Shown here: positions 8,255 through 15,691 of the stretch, one piece after another
Numbering within the stretch: the first letter of the stretch is position 1
Layout of the letters: each line of letters starts with the position of its first letter
Origin: Armatimonadota bacterium
GTDB lineage: Bacteria > Armatimonadota > HRBIN16
Direction of reading: 5' to 3'
DNA: 35,599 nt
NCBI GenBank assembly: GCA_028275265.1
Contig: JAPWUZ010000001.1
Span: forward strand, 1-35,599
Program-made: the position numbers and the translations under genes
Notes under the pieces: generated by a model
Databases searched by the model: none
Seen by the model: the letters and a program-made list of their open reading frames with translations, nothing else
What the model was told of the DNA's origin: nothing

Positions 8255-8449
8255 ATGATTAAAGTGACCAGGCTTGACCATTCGGAGCTCGTCGTCAACG
8301 CGGAGTTGATCGAAACCGTGGAGGCAACACCGGATACCGTTATCACGCTGACCAGCGGTAAGAAGCTGGTAGTGAGTGAGGATGTAAACGAAATCATCCG
8401 CCGAGTCATGGAGTATCGTCGTCATGCTTATGGGGCGCAGCAGGAATAG
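8255..8449 (+). CDS. flbD: Flagellar FlbD family protein
   Basis: 64 residues. The compact pattern MIKVTRLDHSELVVNAELIE, then VEATPDTVITLTSGKKLVV and an EDVNEIIRRVMEYRR tail, matches the small FlbD (YlzI/SwrD) family, which lies between flgE and motA in many flagellar operons. In Bacillus this protein (SwrD) raises flagellar power, apparently through the stator genes or proteins. It should not be confused with the Caulobacter regulator also called FlbD. It is followed 16 bases later by the most likely motA start. No strong ribosome site is seen. Confidence 0.87.
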   Translation: MIKVTRLDHSELVVNAELIETVEATPDTVITLTSGKKLVVSEDVNEIIRRVMEYRRHAYGAQQE

Positions 8450-8465
8450 TGCCGCTGGTTCCAGA

Positions 8466-9284
8466 ATGGACAGCACCACCGTCGGCGGGCTGCTCTTCGG
8501 CGTCGGCTGTCTGATTGCGGCTCTCTGGCTGGAAGGAGGGCATCTACACCAGCTGGTGAATCTGCCCGCGGCGGTAATCGTGCTTGGCGGCACGTTTGGA
8601 GCTACCCTCATCGGTCTCAGTGCCAGGCAGCTGCGCGACCTGCCCCACATTTTGCGCCAGGCTCTGGTCAGCCCATCTATAGACATCTCGCAAACCATCC
8701 GCTGGCTGGTAACTCTGTCGGAAAAAGCGCGCCGCGAGGGACTGCTTGCGCTGGAAGCCGACGCCAACGCCGCTTCCGACGAGTTCCTCAAACGTGCCTT
8801 ACAACTGGCGATAGACGGCACGGACCCCGAGCTGGTGCGAGACATCCTACAGCTGGAGATTACATTCCTGGAAGAACGACACCGCCAGGGCGAGCAGGTT
8901 TTCACCAGCATGGGTGGCTATGCCCCTACTATGGGCGTGCTGGGCACGGTGATGGGGCTGATACACATGATGTCTCGCATTGAAAACCCCAGCCAAATGG
9001 GTCCCGCCATCGCCACGGCGTTCGTCGCCACACTCTACGGAGTGAGCTCCGCCAACCTGCTCTTCCTGCCTATCGCGAACAAGCTGCGCACGCGCCATGC
9101 GGAAGAGGTGCTTCTGCGTGAGGTCATCGTGGAAGGCGTTCTGGCGATTCAATCGGGAGAAAACCCGCGCATTGTGGAACAACGCTTACGGGCGTTTCTC
9201 TCACAGCGTCAGAAGCGTGCCCTACCCACGTTGAGGTGGCATATACACGATGACCAGAGCACGCAGGAGCACAAGGCGGCATGA
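8466..9284 (+). CDS. motA: Flagellar motor stator protein MotA
   Basis: 272 residues when started at the ATG whose product begins MDSTTVGGLLFGVGC, the normal beginning of MotA proteins. An in-frame ATG at 8424 would overlap flbD and add 14 atypical residues; neither start has a clear ribosome site. There are four hydrophobic segments, two near the N-terminus and two around residues 145-200. The latter hold GGYAPTMGVLGTVMGLIHMM and the block TAFVATLYGVSSANLLFLPI, both typical of MotA. Between them is the cytoplasmic domain that contacts the FliG rotor. MotA and MotB form the proton (or sodium) channel that drives rotation. The gene overlaps motB by 35 bases, which suggests translational coupling. 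Confidence 0.93.
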   Translation: MDSTTVGGLLFGVGCLIAALWLEGGHLHQLVNLPAAVIVLGGTFGATLIGLSARQLRDLPHILRQALVSPSIDISQTIRWLVTLSEKARREGLLALEADANAASDEFLKRALQLAIDGTDPELVRDILQLEITFLEERHRQGEQVFTSMGGYAPTMGVLGTVMGLIHMMSRIENPSQMGPAIATAFVATLYGVSSANLLFLPIANKLRTRHAEEVLLREVIVEGVLAIQSGENPRIVEQRLRAFLSQRQKRALPTLRWHIHDDQSTQEHKAA

Positions 9285-9957
9285 AAACGTCGACCGCTGG
9301 CTCATCACCTACGCCGATATGATCACCCTGCTCGTGGCATTGTTTGTCATGCTCTACTCGATGTCGGCGGTCAATCAGGAGAAGTTCGGCGCGCTGGCTC
9401 AGTCGATGCGGCGCGAGTTTCAGGCGCTGCCCGAACACAACGGGGGCAAGATTATCGGCACAGGGCAGATTGTAGACCCTCTGGAGCAGCAGGCGTCGCA
9501 ACTGCAGCGATTTCTGGAGGACACCGGTCTGCAAACGCAGGTGCGCGTTCGACATGAGGAGCGCGGGCTGGTCATCTCGTTGCTCAGCGACGGCACTCTG
9601 TTTGACCTGGGCAGCGCAGACCTGAAGCCCTCCGCGCGACAGGTGCTGGACCGGGTGGCTCAGTTGCTTCGTGCGGTGCCGAACCCTGTGTTGATCGAAG
9701 GGCACACCGATAACCTGCCTATCCGCACGGCGCAATACCCTTCCAACTGGGAGCTTTCGGCAGCGCGCGCCGCGCGGGTATTGCGCTATCTGGTGCAGAA
9801 AGGCGGAATCCCCTCACACCGTCTGATTGCCGTAGGCTATGCCGACACCCGTCCCCTCGCGCCCAACAACTCGCCGGCGAATCGTGCGCAGAACCGTCGT
9901 GTGGATATCGCCATTCTCAAAACCTCGCAGAACGCTCTAAGATTCGGCTCGCGCTAA
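9250..9957 (+). CDS. motB: Flagellar motor stator protein MotB
   Basis: 235 residues. A basic N-terminus precedes one membrane helix (about 17-40) with the essential ion-carrying aspartate, seen as TYADMITLL (D23). A plug/linker region follows, then an OmpA-like peptidoglycan-binding domain from about residue 120, with IEGHTDNLP and the block NWELSAARAARVLRYL and ending NRRVDIAIL. It anchors the stator to the cell wall. The start lies inside motA. The last eight codons and the stop also form the sigma-28-like promoter of fliL, so the C-terminal residues and the promoter share the same bases. Confidence 0.94.
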   Translation: MTRARRSTRRHENVDRWLITYADMITLLVALFVMLYSMSAVNQEKFGALAQSMRREFQALPEHNGGKIIGTGQIVDPLEQQASQLQRFLEDTGLQTQVRVRHEERGLVISLLSDGTLFDLGSADLKPSARQVLDRVAQLLRAVPNPVLIEGHTDNLPIRTAQYPSNWELSAARAARVLRYLVQKGGIPSHRLIAVGYADTRPLAPNNSPANRAQNRRVDIAILKTSQNALRFGSR

Positions 9958-9966
9958 GCCGACAAT
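9935..9966 (+). promoter_or_regulatory. Sigma-28-like promoter of the fliL-fliO operon
   Basis: CTCTAAGATTC, a 9-base spacer and TAAGCCGACAAT form the second copy of the motif found before fliK, with the same spacing. TAAGATTC (9938-9945) and GCCGACAA (9958-9965) are 12 bases apart, close to the sigma-28 pattern. The -35 half is embedded in the last codons of motB, and the stop codon TAA joins the -10 half. It lies 55 bases upstream of fliL and could express the switch genes separately from the hook and stator genes. Confidence 0.72.
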
Positions 9967-10020
9967 AGGATAGGGGGAGACGCCCATCATCCTCGTGATA
10001 ACTCCTGCAGGGAGGTCGTT

Positions 10021-10497
10021 ATGGCAGCAAAGAAAGCAGGCGCAGAAGGTGCTTCTGGCGGTGGTAAAAACAAGACGATTATCTTCCTGGTCATCGGCGT
10101 TGTGCTCGGAGCGGTAGTAGCGTTCGGAGCGAGCACGATGATTCTGGGCAAAAACAAAGGGGAGAAGAAAGAGGAGAAAACCCTGCCCGAACACACCATT
10201 GAGCTGGACGAGTTTGTGGTGAACCTCGCCGACGGCTCGCACTACGCAAAGGTGTCTATCGCGCTGGGGCTGGAGAAGCCGATGGAAGGCGGCGGGGAGG
10301 GAGGCAAACTGGATGCAAAGATACTTGCGCCTATCCGGGATACGGTCATCACGGTGCTGTCCAGCAAGAGCATGGAGCAGCTGGTCAGCAACGAGGGCAA
10401 AGCGAAGCTGAAAGAGGAGCTGAAGGAGAAGCTGAACGAGTTACTGGGTAAAGAGGTGGTAAAGGAGGTCTACTTTACCTCTCTCACGTTGCAGTAG
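10021..10497 (+). CDS. fliL: Flagellar basal body-associated protein FliL
   Basis: 158 residues from an ATG after GGGAGGTC. A short cytoplasmic Lys/Gly/Ala segment (1-18) is followed by a membrane helix (about 19-43), a charged Lys/Glu linker, and the periplasmic FliL domain. That domain contains PEHTIELDEFVVNLADG and ends in a helix and strand (KEVVKEVYFTSLTLQ). FliL rings the stator and helps it bear load or stay open. It begins the second transcription unit of this block and is followed 24 bases later by fliM. The family call rests on topology, order and the EFVVNL motif. Confidence 0.88.
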   Translation: MAAKKAGAEGASGGGKNKTIIFLVIGVVLGAVVAFGASTMILGKNKGEKKEEKTLPEHTIELDEFVVNLADGSHYAKVSIALGLEKPMEGGGEGGKLDAKILAPIRDTVITVLSSKSMEQLVSNEGKAKLKEELKEKLNELLGKEVVKEVYFTSLTLQ

Positions 10498-10521
10498 CGC
10501 AGATAGCGGGTGTAAGCGGAA

Positions 10522-11583
10522 ATGGTGGAGATACTGTCGCAAGAGGAGATAGAGGCTCTTCTGGCATCGCTGACCAGTTCCGAAGAGACTGCGGCAGCTG
10601 CCCCTGCCGGCGTGCCTGCAGCCGCTGCTTCGCCGGTCGGCGCAGGGAAGGGGGACCGGCGTGCCCCGATTGCCTACGAGGTGTACGATTTCCGCCGCCC
10701 GGATAAGTTCTCCAAGGACCAGCTGCGCACCATGCAGATGCTACACGAGACCTTCGCGCGGCTGTTCTCGTCCACGCTTGCCGCTCACCTGCGCGCTCCG
10801 GTACACATCGACCTTATTTCTGTCGAGCAAATCCCTTACGACGAGTACATCCGGGCAATTACCAGCAGCCTCATCAATATTTTCAGTATGCAACCCCTGT
10901 CTGGACAGGCGCTGCTGGAAATAGAATTCGACGTGGTTATCAGCATGATCGACCGCTTGCTGGGCGGGCCCGGCACGGTGGTGAAGCGCCCCCAGCCTGC
11001 TCTGACCGACATCGAACGACCGCTGGTGGAAAGCGTCGTGGACCGCGCGCTGGGCTCCCTGCGCACCGCATGGGAAGGGATTGTCAGTTTCACGCCGGTG
11101 CGCGAAGGCATGGAAACCAGCGCACAGTTTGTGCAGATTGTGCCTCCGAACGACATAGTGGTCTCCATCTTGTTCGAAATCCGCGTCGGGGAAACACATG
11201 GAGCCATGAGCCTGTGTATTCCCTACCTGTTGCTCAAACCCATCCTGTCCAAGCTCAGCGCACAGCGATGGTTCTCGGGTAGTAAACGTTCCTCTTCGCA
11301 ACATACGGCTCTGATTGCGCAGCAGATTCAGCAAACGCGCGTGCCGCTGGTGGCGGTACTCGGAAGTACTCGTCTGATGCTGAGACAGGTACTGGACCTG
11401 AAGGAAGGCGACGTGATACTGCTCACCCGACGCACCAACGAGCCGATTGACGTGATGGTGGGCAACAGGGTGAAGTTTCGGGCGCGCCCGGGTTTGCGCG
11501 GCAAGCAAGTCGTGGTGCAGATAGAAAGTATCGTCGCAAACCACGCCGCTGAAAAGTCCAAAACAGCAGCTTCATCCAGCTGA
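10522..11583 (+). CDS. fliM: Flagellar motor switch protein FliM
   Basis: 353 residues. The N-terminal EILSQEEIEALLASL is the segment that binds phosphorylated CheY. After an Ala/Pro linker (about 22-45) comes the CheC-like middle domain, with YDFRRPDKFSKDQLRTMQML, then a region with GGPG and the helices that contact FliG. The C-terminal SpoA domain (about 265-340) includes LKEGDVILLTRRTNEPIDVM and binds FliN. FliM forms the C-ring and sets rotation direction. The retained CheY peptide implies chemotaxis control, although no che genes are in the window. It is followed 16 bases later by fliN/Y. Confidence 0.94.
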   Translation: MVEILSQEEIEALLASLTSSEETAAAAPAGVPAAAASPVGAGKGDRRAPIAYEVYDFRRPDKFSKDQLRTMQMLHETFARLFSSTLAAHLRAPVHIDLISVEQIPYDEYIRAITSSLINIFSMQPLSGQALLEIEFDVVISMIDRLLGGPGTVVKRPQPALTDIERPLVESVVDRALGSLRTAWEGIVSFTPVREGMETSAQFVQIVPPNDIVVSILFEIRVGETHGAMSLCIPYLLLKPILSKLSAQRWFSGSKRSSSQHTALIAQQIQQTRVPLVAVLGSTRLMLRQVLDLKEGDVILLTRRTNEPIDVMVGNRVKFRARPGLRGKQVVVQIESIVANHAAEKSKTAASSS

Positions 11584-11599
11584 GGAGGAAGGGTAGCAG

Positions 11600-12571
11600 A
11601 TGGCATCGTTGAACCTGGAACATATTAACACGATTACCGGCAAGCAGGATAGCCTGTGGGGCACGGTGTCGATAGCGCTGTCGGAAGCGATTAACCGACA
11701 GGCGTCCCTTTCGTCCCCTCTCACCACCTTGCTTCCGGTTTCAGAGTTAGAAAACGCTTTCGCAGGCAAGCGCGTCTACGGCGTAGCCACCCTGCAGACT
11801 ACTACTGCATACACTCTGCTGATTGTTCTGGAGACCTCATCTGCTGCAATGCTGGCAGACATCGCTGCTGGCGGGGACGGTTCCAGCCCGCCGCAGGATA
11901 TCGACGAGGGCAGTCTGCAGATTCTGCAACAGGTGCTGTTTGTGATTGCGAACGGTGTGGCACAGTCACTCGCCAATCTGACGAACAGCGATTGCAACGT
12001 ATTGCAGGTAGAGTGCCGCTATGAACCTGTCGAGCCGCCTGTGGAGTGGCTGACCCAGGACAATCTGGTGCGTTTGGATGCGGTGTTACACGTCGACGGC
12101 AGCCCTATCGGCGCGATGGCTGTGCTTGGCGACGAGCGATTCGCCCTGTGGCTGGCAGGCGAAGAGACCGAATCGCCGTCGGCACAGGCAGATGCCGCCG
12201 CCGTCGGAGCCAGTCCTTTCCAGACGCTGGATGAGGCAACAACCGCATCCTCCCAGCCTTTTGTGCCGCTGGCTCAAGCGGCTTCCCAGCCTCTACCCGC
12301 AGGTATCGAACTGATACTGGATGTCCCCCTCGAGCTCACCGTCGAGCTGGGACGCAAGCGGATGTTCATCAAGGATGTGCTCGAGCTGACCATCGGCTCC
12401 ATCGTGGAACTGGACAGGATAGCGGGCGAACCGGTGGATGTTCTGGTAAACGGACGTATCATGGCACGCGGGGAGGTGGTGGTTATCGAGGACAACTTCG
12501 GAATCCGCATCACTGAGATTATCAACCCGCAGGAGCAGCTCGTCGAGATTAGCCGGAGAGCGGTGGCATGA
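11600..12571 (+). CDS. fliN: Flagellar motor switch protein FliN with N-terminal CheC-like domain (FliY type)
   Basis: 323 residues from an ATG after GAGGAGGAAGGG. The protein is much longer than enteric FliN (about 137). Residues 235-320 are the SpoA/FliN domain (DVPLELTVELGRKRMFIKDV and NFGIRITEI). Residues 1-188 form an N-terminal domain similar in layout to CheC/FliY, then an Ala/Ser/Pro linker (189-234). CheC-type phosphatases carry ExxN in the active helix. Here the helix around residues 105-125 reads LQQVLFVIANGVAQ, with N118 but Val instead of the expected Glu, so CheY-P phosphatase activity is doubtful. It completes the C-ring with FliM. The gene overlaps fliO by 4 bases (ATGA). Confidence 0.86.
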   Translation: MASLNLEHINTITGKQDSLWGTVSIALSEAINRQASLSSPLTTLLPVSELENAFAGKRVYGVATLQTTTAYTLLIVLETSSAAMLADIAAGGDGSSPPQDIDEGSLQILQQVLFVIANGVAQSLANLTNSDCNVLQVECRYEPVEPPVEWLTQDNLVRLDAVLHVDGSPIGAMAVLGDERFALWLAGEETESPSAQADAAAVGASPFQTLDEATTASSQPFVPLAQAASQPLPAGIELILDVPLELTVELGRKRMFIKDVLELTIGSIVELDRIAGEPVDVLVNGRIMARGEVVVIEDNFGIRITEIINPQEQLVEISRRAVA

Positions 12572-13257
12572 GGAGAGCGTGTCTCATCTTCGTTCTGATG
12601 CTTGCAGTGAGGCAGGGGATGGCTTCGCCCCCCGAGACGCTTTTCTCCCCTCCCCCCGCCTCCGGTGTCCGCAGCCTGCACCTGACATCCGCGCCGGCAG
12701 CTGCCATACGAACCGAGGCGCCCTCGAACGATGCCGCGCCCGCTCAGCCTCGCCCGCAGGGTGCGCAAAACTCCCGCGAAGGCTGGGATGCCCTGCGACG
12801 CGAAACCCTGCCTGAACCCGTAGGGTCTCCGACCAGTCAGGCGTGGCGATGGCTTATCGGGCTGGCGGTTGCGTTGGCTCTCATAAAGTGGGGTCTACCA
12901 CGCGCCCTCAACGGCGGTAACAAAGGGCAGGCTGTTCAGTGGCTCACCCGCCTCGTTCCCCCCAAAAGCGAAGGCACTATTACCGTGCTGGATACTCGCT
13001 TCTTAGGAGCGGGAGCGGTGCATCTGATTACTGTGCGCGGAAGAATACTGCTTATCGGCTCTACAGCACAGCAGGTGAACCTGTTAATAGACCTCACCGA
13101 ACAGCCTGAACCCACGTCCGCATTTGACAAGGTGCTTGCACAGTCCAAACCTTTCACGCCGGAGCCCACGATTGCCGACGAAGCCAACGAGACCCAACAG
13201 GTGCTCCGCGACCTTCAGCAGCGATTGCAGCAGGTGCGTCAGCGACTGGCCGGGTAA
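12568..13257 (+). CDS. fliO: Flagellar export component FliO
   Basis: 229 residues. An N-terminal hydrophobic signal (about 4-19) precedes a Pro/Ala/Ser-rich stretch to about residue 90. A membrane helix follows (about 93-110, WLIGLAVALALIKWGLP), then the FliO/FliZ cytoplasmic domain with ITVLDTRFLGAGAVHLITVR and LIGSTAQQVNLLIDL. The tail (about 205-229) is likely a short coiled coil. FliO is a chaperone for assembly of the FliP ring of the export gate. In most genomes fliP, fliQ and fliR follow directly, but here the operon ends and the convergent anmK stops only 6 bases away. I see no hairpin between the two. Confidence 0.88.
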   Translation: MRRACLIFVLMLAVRQGMASPPETLFSPPPASGVRSLHLTSAPAAAIRTEAPSNDAAPAQPRPQGAQNSREGWDALRRETLPEPVGSPTSQAWRWLIGLAVALALIKWGLPRALNGGNKGQAVQWLTRLVPPKSEGTITVLDTRFLGAGAVHLITVRGRILLIGSTAQQVNLLIDLTEQPEPTSAFDKVLAQSKPFTPEPTIADEANETQQVLRDLQQRLQQVRQRLAG

Positions 13258-13263
13258 GCGGGG

Positions 13264-14442
13264 CTACTTCGGAGAAGGCAGGCAGAGTTTGCCCATGATG
13301 ACGGCGTGTTGCGCCCCTGTTGCTGCGGGCAGGTTATTCGTCCGTCCCCGCATCCGCTGATAGCCCAAAACCGCAAAAGCCACGGCCTCCTTCGCGTCGG
13401 GATGGATGCCGTAGCGGTCACTGGTTTCCACCTGCAGGTCAGGTAGCAGTTCTCGCAATCGCTTCATGAGAGTGCGGTTATGCACTCCACCGCCGGAGAC
13501 TATCAGCCGACTCGCCGGCATCTTCGCGAAAACGAATCGGCGGATGGCGTCGGCGATGCTACGGGCGGTGAGTTCGGTAAGAACGGGCACCAGCAGTTCG
13601 GCGTTAGCAATCTTATAGCGGCGCAGCAGTTTGCGCACCATTGCCTCGCCGAAGGTCTCGCGTCCGGTGGACTTCGGGGGGAGCTGCGCAAAGTAGGGAT
13701 GCTGCAACAGTTCGTTCAGCCACTCCTCGCGCACCGGGTGCCGCTGAGCGAAGGAGCCTTCGGGGTCGTAGCGGTATTTGCCCCCGCTGGCAATCTCCAT
13801 CGCCACGTTGATCAGCGCATTGCCGGGTCCCGTGTCGAAAGCAATCACCTGCTCCGGTGAGGCATTCGCAGGGATGGCGGTGAGGTTGGCGATACCGCCG
13901 ATGTTCAGCAGAATGCGCCCCTCTTCAGGATGGCGAAACAGCAGATAATCCACATAGGGAACCAGCGGCGCGCCCTGACCGCCTGCCGCCACGTCCGCCG
14001 TACGAAAGTCGCCGACGGTAGTCACTCCGGTGCGTTCTGCAATCACCGCCAGCTCGCCGATTTGCAGGGTGGAGCGAATCGGCTTTCCCTGCCACTCTAT
14101 CGGTTCGGGCTGGTGCCACACCGTTTGCCCATGTGAGGCGATGCACAGGATCTGCTGGGGAGATACCTTCGCCTGCTGCATCAGCTGCAACGCCGCATCA
14201 GCGAACAACTCACCTAACAGGAAGTTCAGATGGCAGATTTCGGCAACACCTGTTTCCCCACGGATGGTGCGCAGCAGCTCCGCCTGCACGTCGGAGGGAT
14301 AAGGCGTGGTGTGGAACGCCAGCGTCTTCACCTCAAGGTTATCGCCCGCATCGCGGATATCCACCAGCGCGGCGTCGATACCGTCCATGCTGGTGCCGGA
14401 CATCAAACCGATGACCATGCTGGGAGGTTCGGGGTGTGCCAT
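13264..14442 (-). CDS. anmK: Anhydro-N-acetylmuramic acid kinase
   Basis: 392 residues when started at the ATG 4 bases after the sigma factor stop. A longer frame upstream would overlap that gene and adds unlikely residues. The ATP-binding N-terminus reads VIGLMSGTSMDGIDAALVDI, and DTGPGNALIN and a late SGGGVHNRTLM motif confirm the AnmK family of the ASKHA fold. AnmK opens the anhydro ring of recovered peptidoglycan sugar and phosphorylates it to MurNAc-6-phosphate. It is the last gene of the minus-strand run and probably translated together with the sigma factor. A BadF-type amino-sugar kinase occurs at 27872-28852, but no MurQ etherase is seen in the window. Confidence 0.94.
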   Translation of the reverse strand: MAHPEPPSMVIGLMSGTSMDGIDAALVDIRDAGDNLEVKTLAFHTTPYPSDVQAELLRTIRGETGVAEICHLNFLLGELFADAALQLMQQAKVSPQQILCIASHGQTVWHQPEPIEWQGKPIRSTLQIGELAVIAERTGVTTVGDFRTADVAAGGQGAPLVPYVDYLLFRHPEEGRILLNIGGIANLTAIPANASPEQVIAFDTGPGNALINVAMEIASGGKYRYDPEGSFAQRHPVREEWLNELLQHPYFAQLPPKSTGRETFGEAMVRKLLRRYKIANAELLVPVLTELTARSIADAIRRFVFAKMPASRLIVSGGGVHNRTLMKRLRELLPDLQVETSDRYGIHPDAKEAVAFAVLGYQRMRGRTNNLPAATGAQHAVIMGKLCLPSPK

Positions 14443-14446
14443 CTGC

Positions 14447-15220
14447 TCAAAACATGCCCGCATCACGCTGCAGGTAGTTGCGCAGGCGCAGCACCGCCTG
14501 CGTGTGCAGCTGATACACGCGCGATTCGGAGACGCCAAGCACCTTGCCGATTTCGCGGAAGGTCAAACCCTCATAGTAATACAGCGCGATAACGAGCCTT
14601 TCGCGCTCAGGCAGGCGGTCGATGGCTTCCACCAGCAACCGTCGCATCTCACGCTGCTCCACCTCGGCGATGGGGTCGGCGGTGGTGTCCGAGAGCACAT
14701 CCGAGATATGCAGCTTTTCGCCCGCGTCCTGCGAGCCCAAGATGAGGTCGTCCAGAGAGAGCAGGTTGGTGCGTCCGGCATCGCAGAGCAGCTGATGGTA
14801 ATCTTCTATCGCCATGCCCAGTTCCTGGCTGATTTCCTCTTCGGTAGGCGGTCGTCCGAGGCGGGATTCTAAGGCGGAGTAGGTGCGCTCCAGCTGTTTC
14901 ACACGGTCGCGCACGGAACGGGGAACCCAGTCTTCCGAGCGCAGCAGCTCCAGAATAGCTCCCCGGATGAGCGCGATGGCGTATGTTTCGAACTTGACCT
15001 GGCGGGATGGGTCAAATTGGTCTACCGCTTTAATCAGTCCCATAATGCCTGCGCTCACCAGGTCCTCGCGGTCCAGCGTGGGCGGAAGCGAGCTGACCAC
15101 CCGTCCGGCGGTAATTTTGACCAGATAGGCATAGCGTTCGATAATCTGGTGCCGCGCCTGTGGGTCGCCGTATCGCTTATAGCGCTCCCACGCTTTATCC
15201 ATTTCCGCAGCCGATGGCAT
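14447..15220 (-). CDS. fliA: RNA polymerase sigma factor of the FliA/WhiG (sigma-28) family
   Basis: 257 residues, the usual length. Region 2 is seen as DREDLVSAGIMGLIKAVDQF, then FDPSRQVKFETYA and IRGAILELLRSEDWVPRSVR, which bind core polymerase and the -10 element. Region 3 (PPTEEEISQELG) follows. Region 4 has LPERERLVIALYYYEGLTFR and the helix-turn-helix GKVLGVSESRVYQLHTQAV. The RSEDWVPRSVR and LTFREIGKVLGVSESRV forms are typical of the motility/WhiG group. Two matching promoters lie before fliK and fliL, so it probably reads the flagellar block across the strand. No FlgM anti-sigma gene is visible here. It follows a small membrane protein gene by 41 bases. Confidence 0.92.
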   Translation of the reverse strand: MPSAAEMDKAWERYKRYGDPQARHQIIERYAYLVKITAGRVVSSLPPTLDREDLVSAGIMGLIKAVDQFDPSRQVKFETYAIALIRGAILELLRSEDWVPRSVRDRVKQLERTYSALESRLGRPPTEEEISQELGMAIEDYHQLLCDAGRTNLLSLDDLILGSQDAGEKLHISDVLSDTTADPIAEVEQREMRRLLVEAIDRLPERERLVIALYYYEGLTFREIGKVLGVSESRVYQLHTQAVLRLRNYLQRDAGMF

Positions 15221-15261
15221 GCCCAGCCTTTTCTCCTCGGATGTATCCTGTCAGAAGATGG

Positions 15262-15522
15262 TTACGCTGCTTCTCGCTCTTCCTGAGGCTCTTCCTCGGC
15301 GGGTGGCTGCTCGGAGGCAGGTCGGTCTTCAACGGGCTTCTGCGCGCCTCTGGAGGCGTCCAGGATAACCTCAAACACTATCATGACTGCTGCCAGCATC
15401 ACGAACACGGTTGTGGCACGCAGAAGGCTGGTTGCCAGCGATATGCCTTTCCAGCTTGCCAGCAGCCACGTCCACAGCGCCCCCCAGAGAGCAATAAACC
15501 ACTTCAGCCGACTTGCGCTCAT
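15262..15522 (-). CDS. Small membrane protein, unrecognised
   Basis: 86 residues from an ATG with GGAG about 8 bases upstream; a GTG at 15537 is a less likely start. Two hydrophobic segments (about 8-24, rich in Trp, and 39-58) are followed by an acidic, Glu/Pro-rich cytoplasmic-like tail. I do not recognise a family. It is the first gene of a putative transcription unit with the sigma factor and anmK, with a TATACT box just upstream. A link with sigma factor control or with the envelope is possible but unsupported. Confidence 0.62.
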   Translation of the reverse strand: MSASRLKWFIALWGALWTWLLASWKGISLATSLLRATTVFVMLAAVMIVFEVILDASRGAQKPVEDRPASEQPPAEEEPQEEREAA

Positions 15523-15544
15523 GCCCCACTCCGCCACGATAGTT

Positions 15545-15550
15545 AGTATA
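15545..15550 (-). promoter_or_regulatory. -10 box before the small membrane protein / fliA unit
   Basis: On the minus strand this is TATACT, 22 bases upstream of the chosen ATG, giving a leader of about 16 bases. The hexamer 17 bases further upstream (TGGTAA) matches the -35 consensus at only three of six positions. If real, it makes the sigma factor gene independent of flhG-glgA transcription, with housekeeping polymerase feeding the flagellar cascade. Confidence 0.45.
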
Positions 15551-15592
15551 ACACAGCAATCCCGCGATTACCAGTTGGTCGCTTTCGCCTGC

Positions 15593-15678
15593 GGAGGGCG
15601 AACCTCCGGGTGAGCCGTCCCCCCCCACCAGACCTCCCAGAGGAGGTGTTTTACGGCTCGGCAGGAGCCTCGCCCTCC
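15593..15678. repeat. Composite palindromic repeat between glgA and the small membrane protein gene
   Basis: A 26-base unit starting GGAGGGCGA and ending GAGCCGT occurs at 15593-15618 (+) and again inverted at 15653-15678, with 21 of 26 positions matching. Between them lies ACCTCC-CAGA-GGAGGT (about 15632-15647). Transcribed from either strand, the whole 86-base region could fold into a long imperfect hairpin with a smaller one inside. It lies 14 bases beyond the glgA stop, so it may end glgA transcription or protect its 3' end. A third, weaker copy is at 33857-33882. Confidence 0.66.
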
Positions 15679-15691
15679 AGTGACACCGTGT

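Noticed and set aside
13258..13263. Terminator between fliO and anmK
   Set aside because: Only 6 bases separate the stops and no palindrome is visible, so no terminator is claimed.
15523..15691. tRNA or small RNA gene in the gap
   Set aside because: No T-loop or cloverleaf pairing can be drawn. The gap is explained by a promoter box and the composite palindrome.
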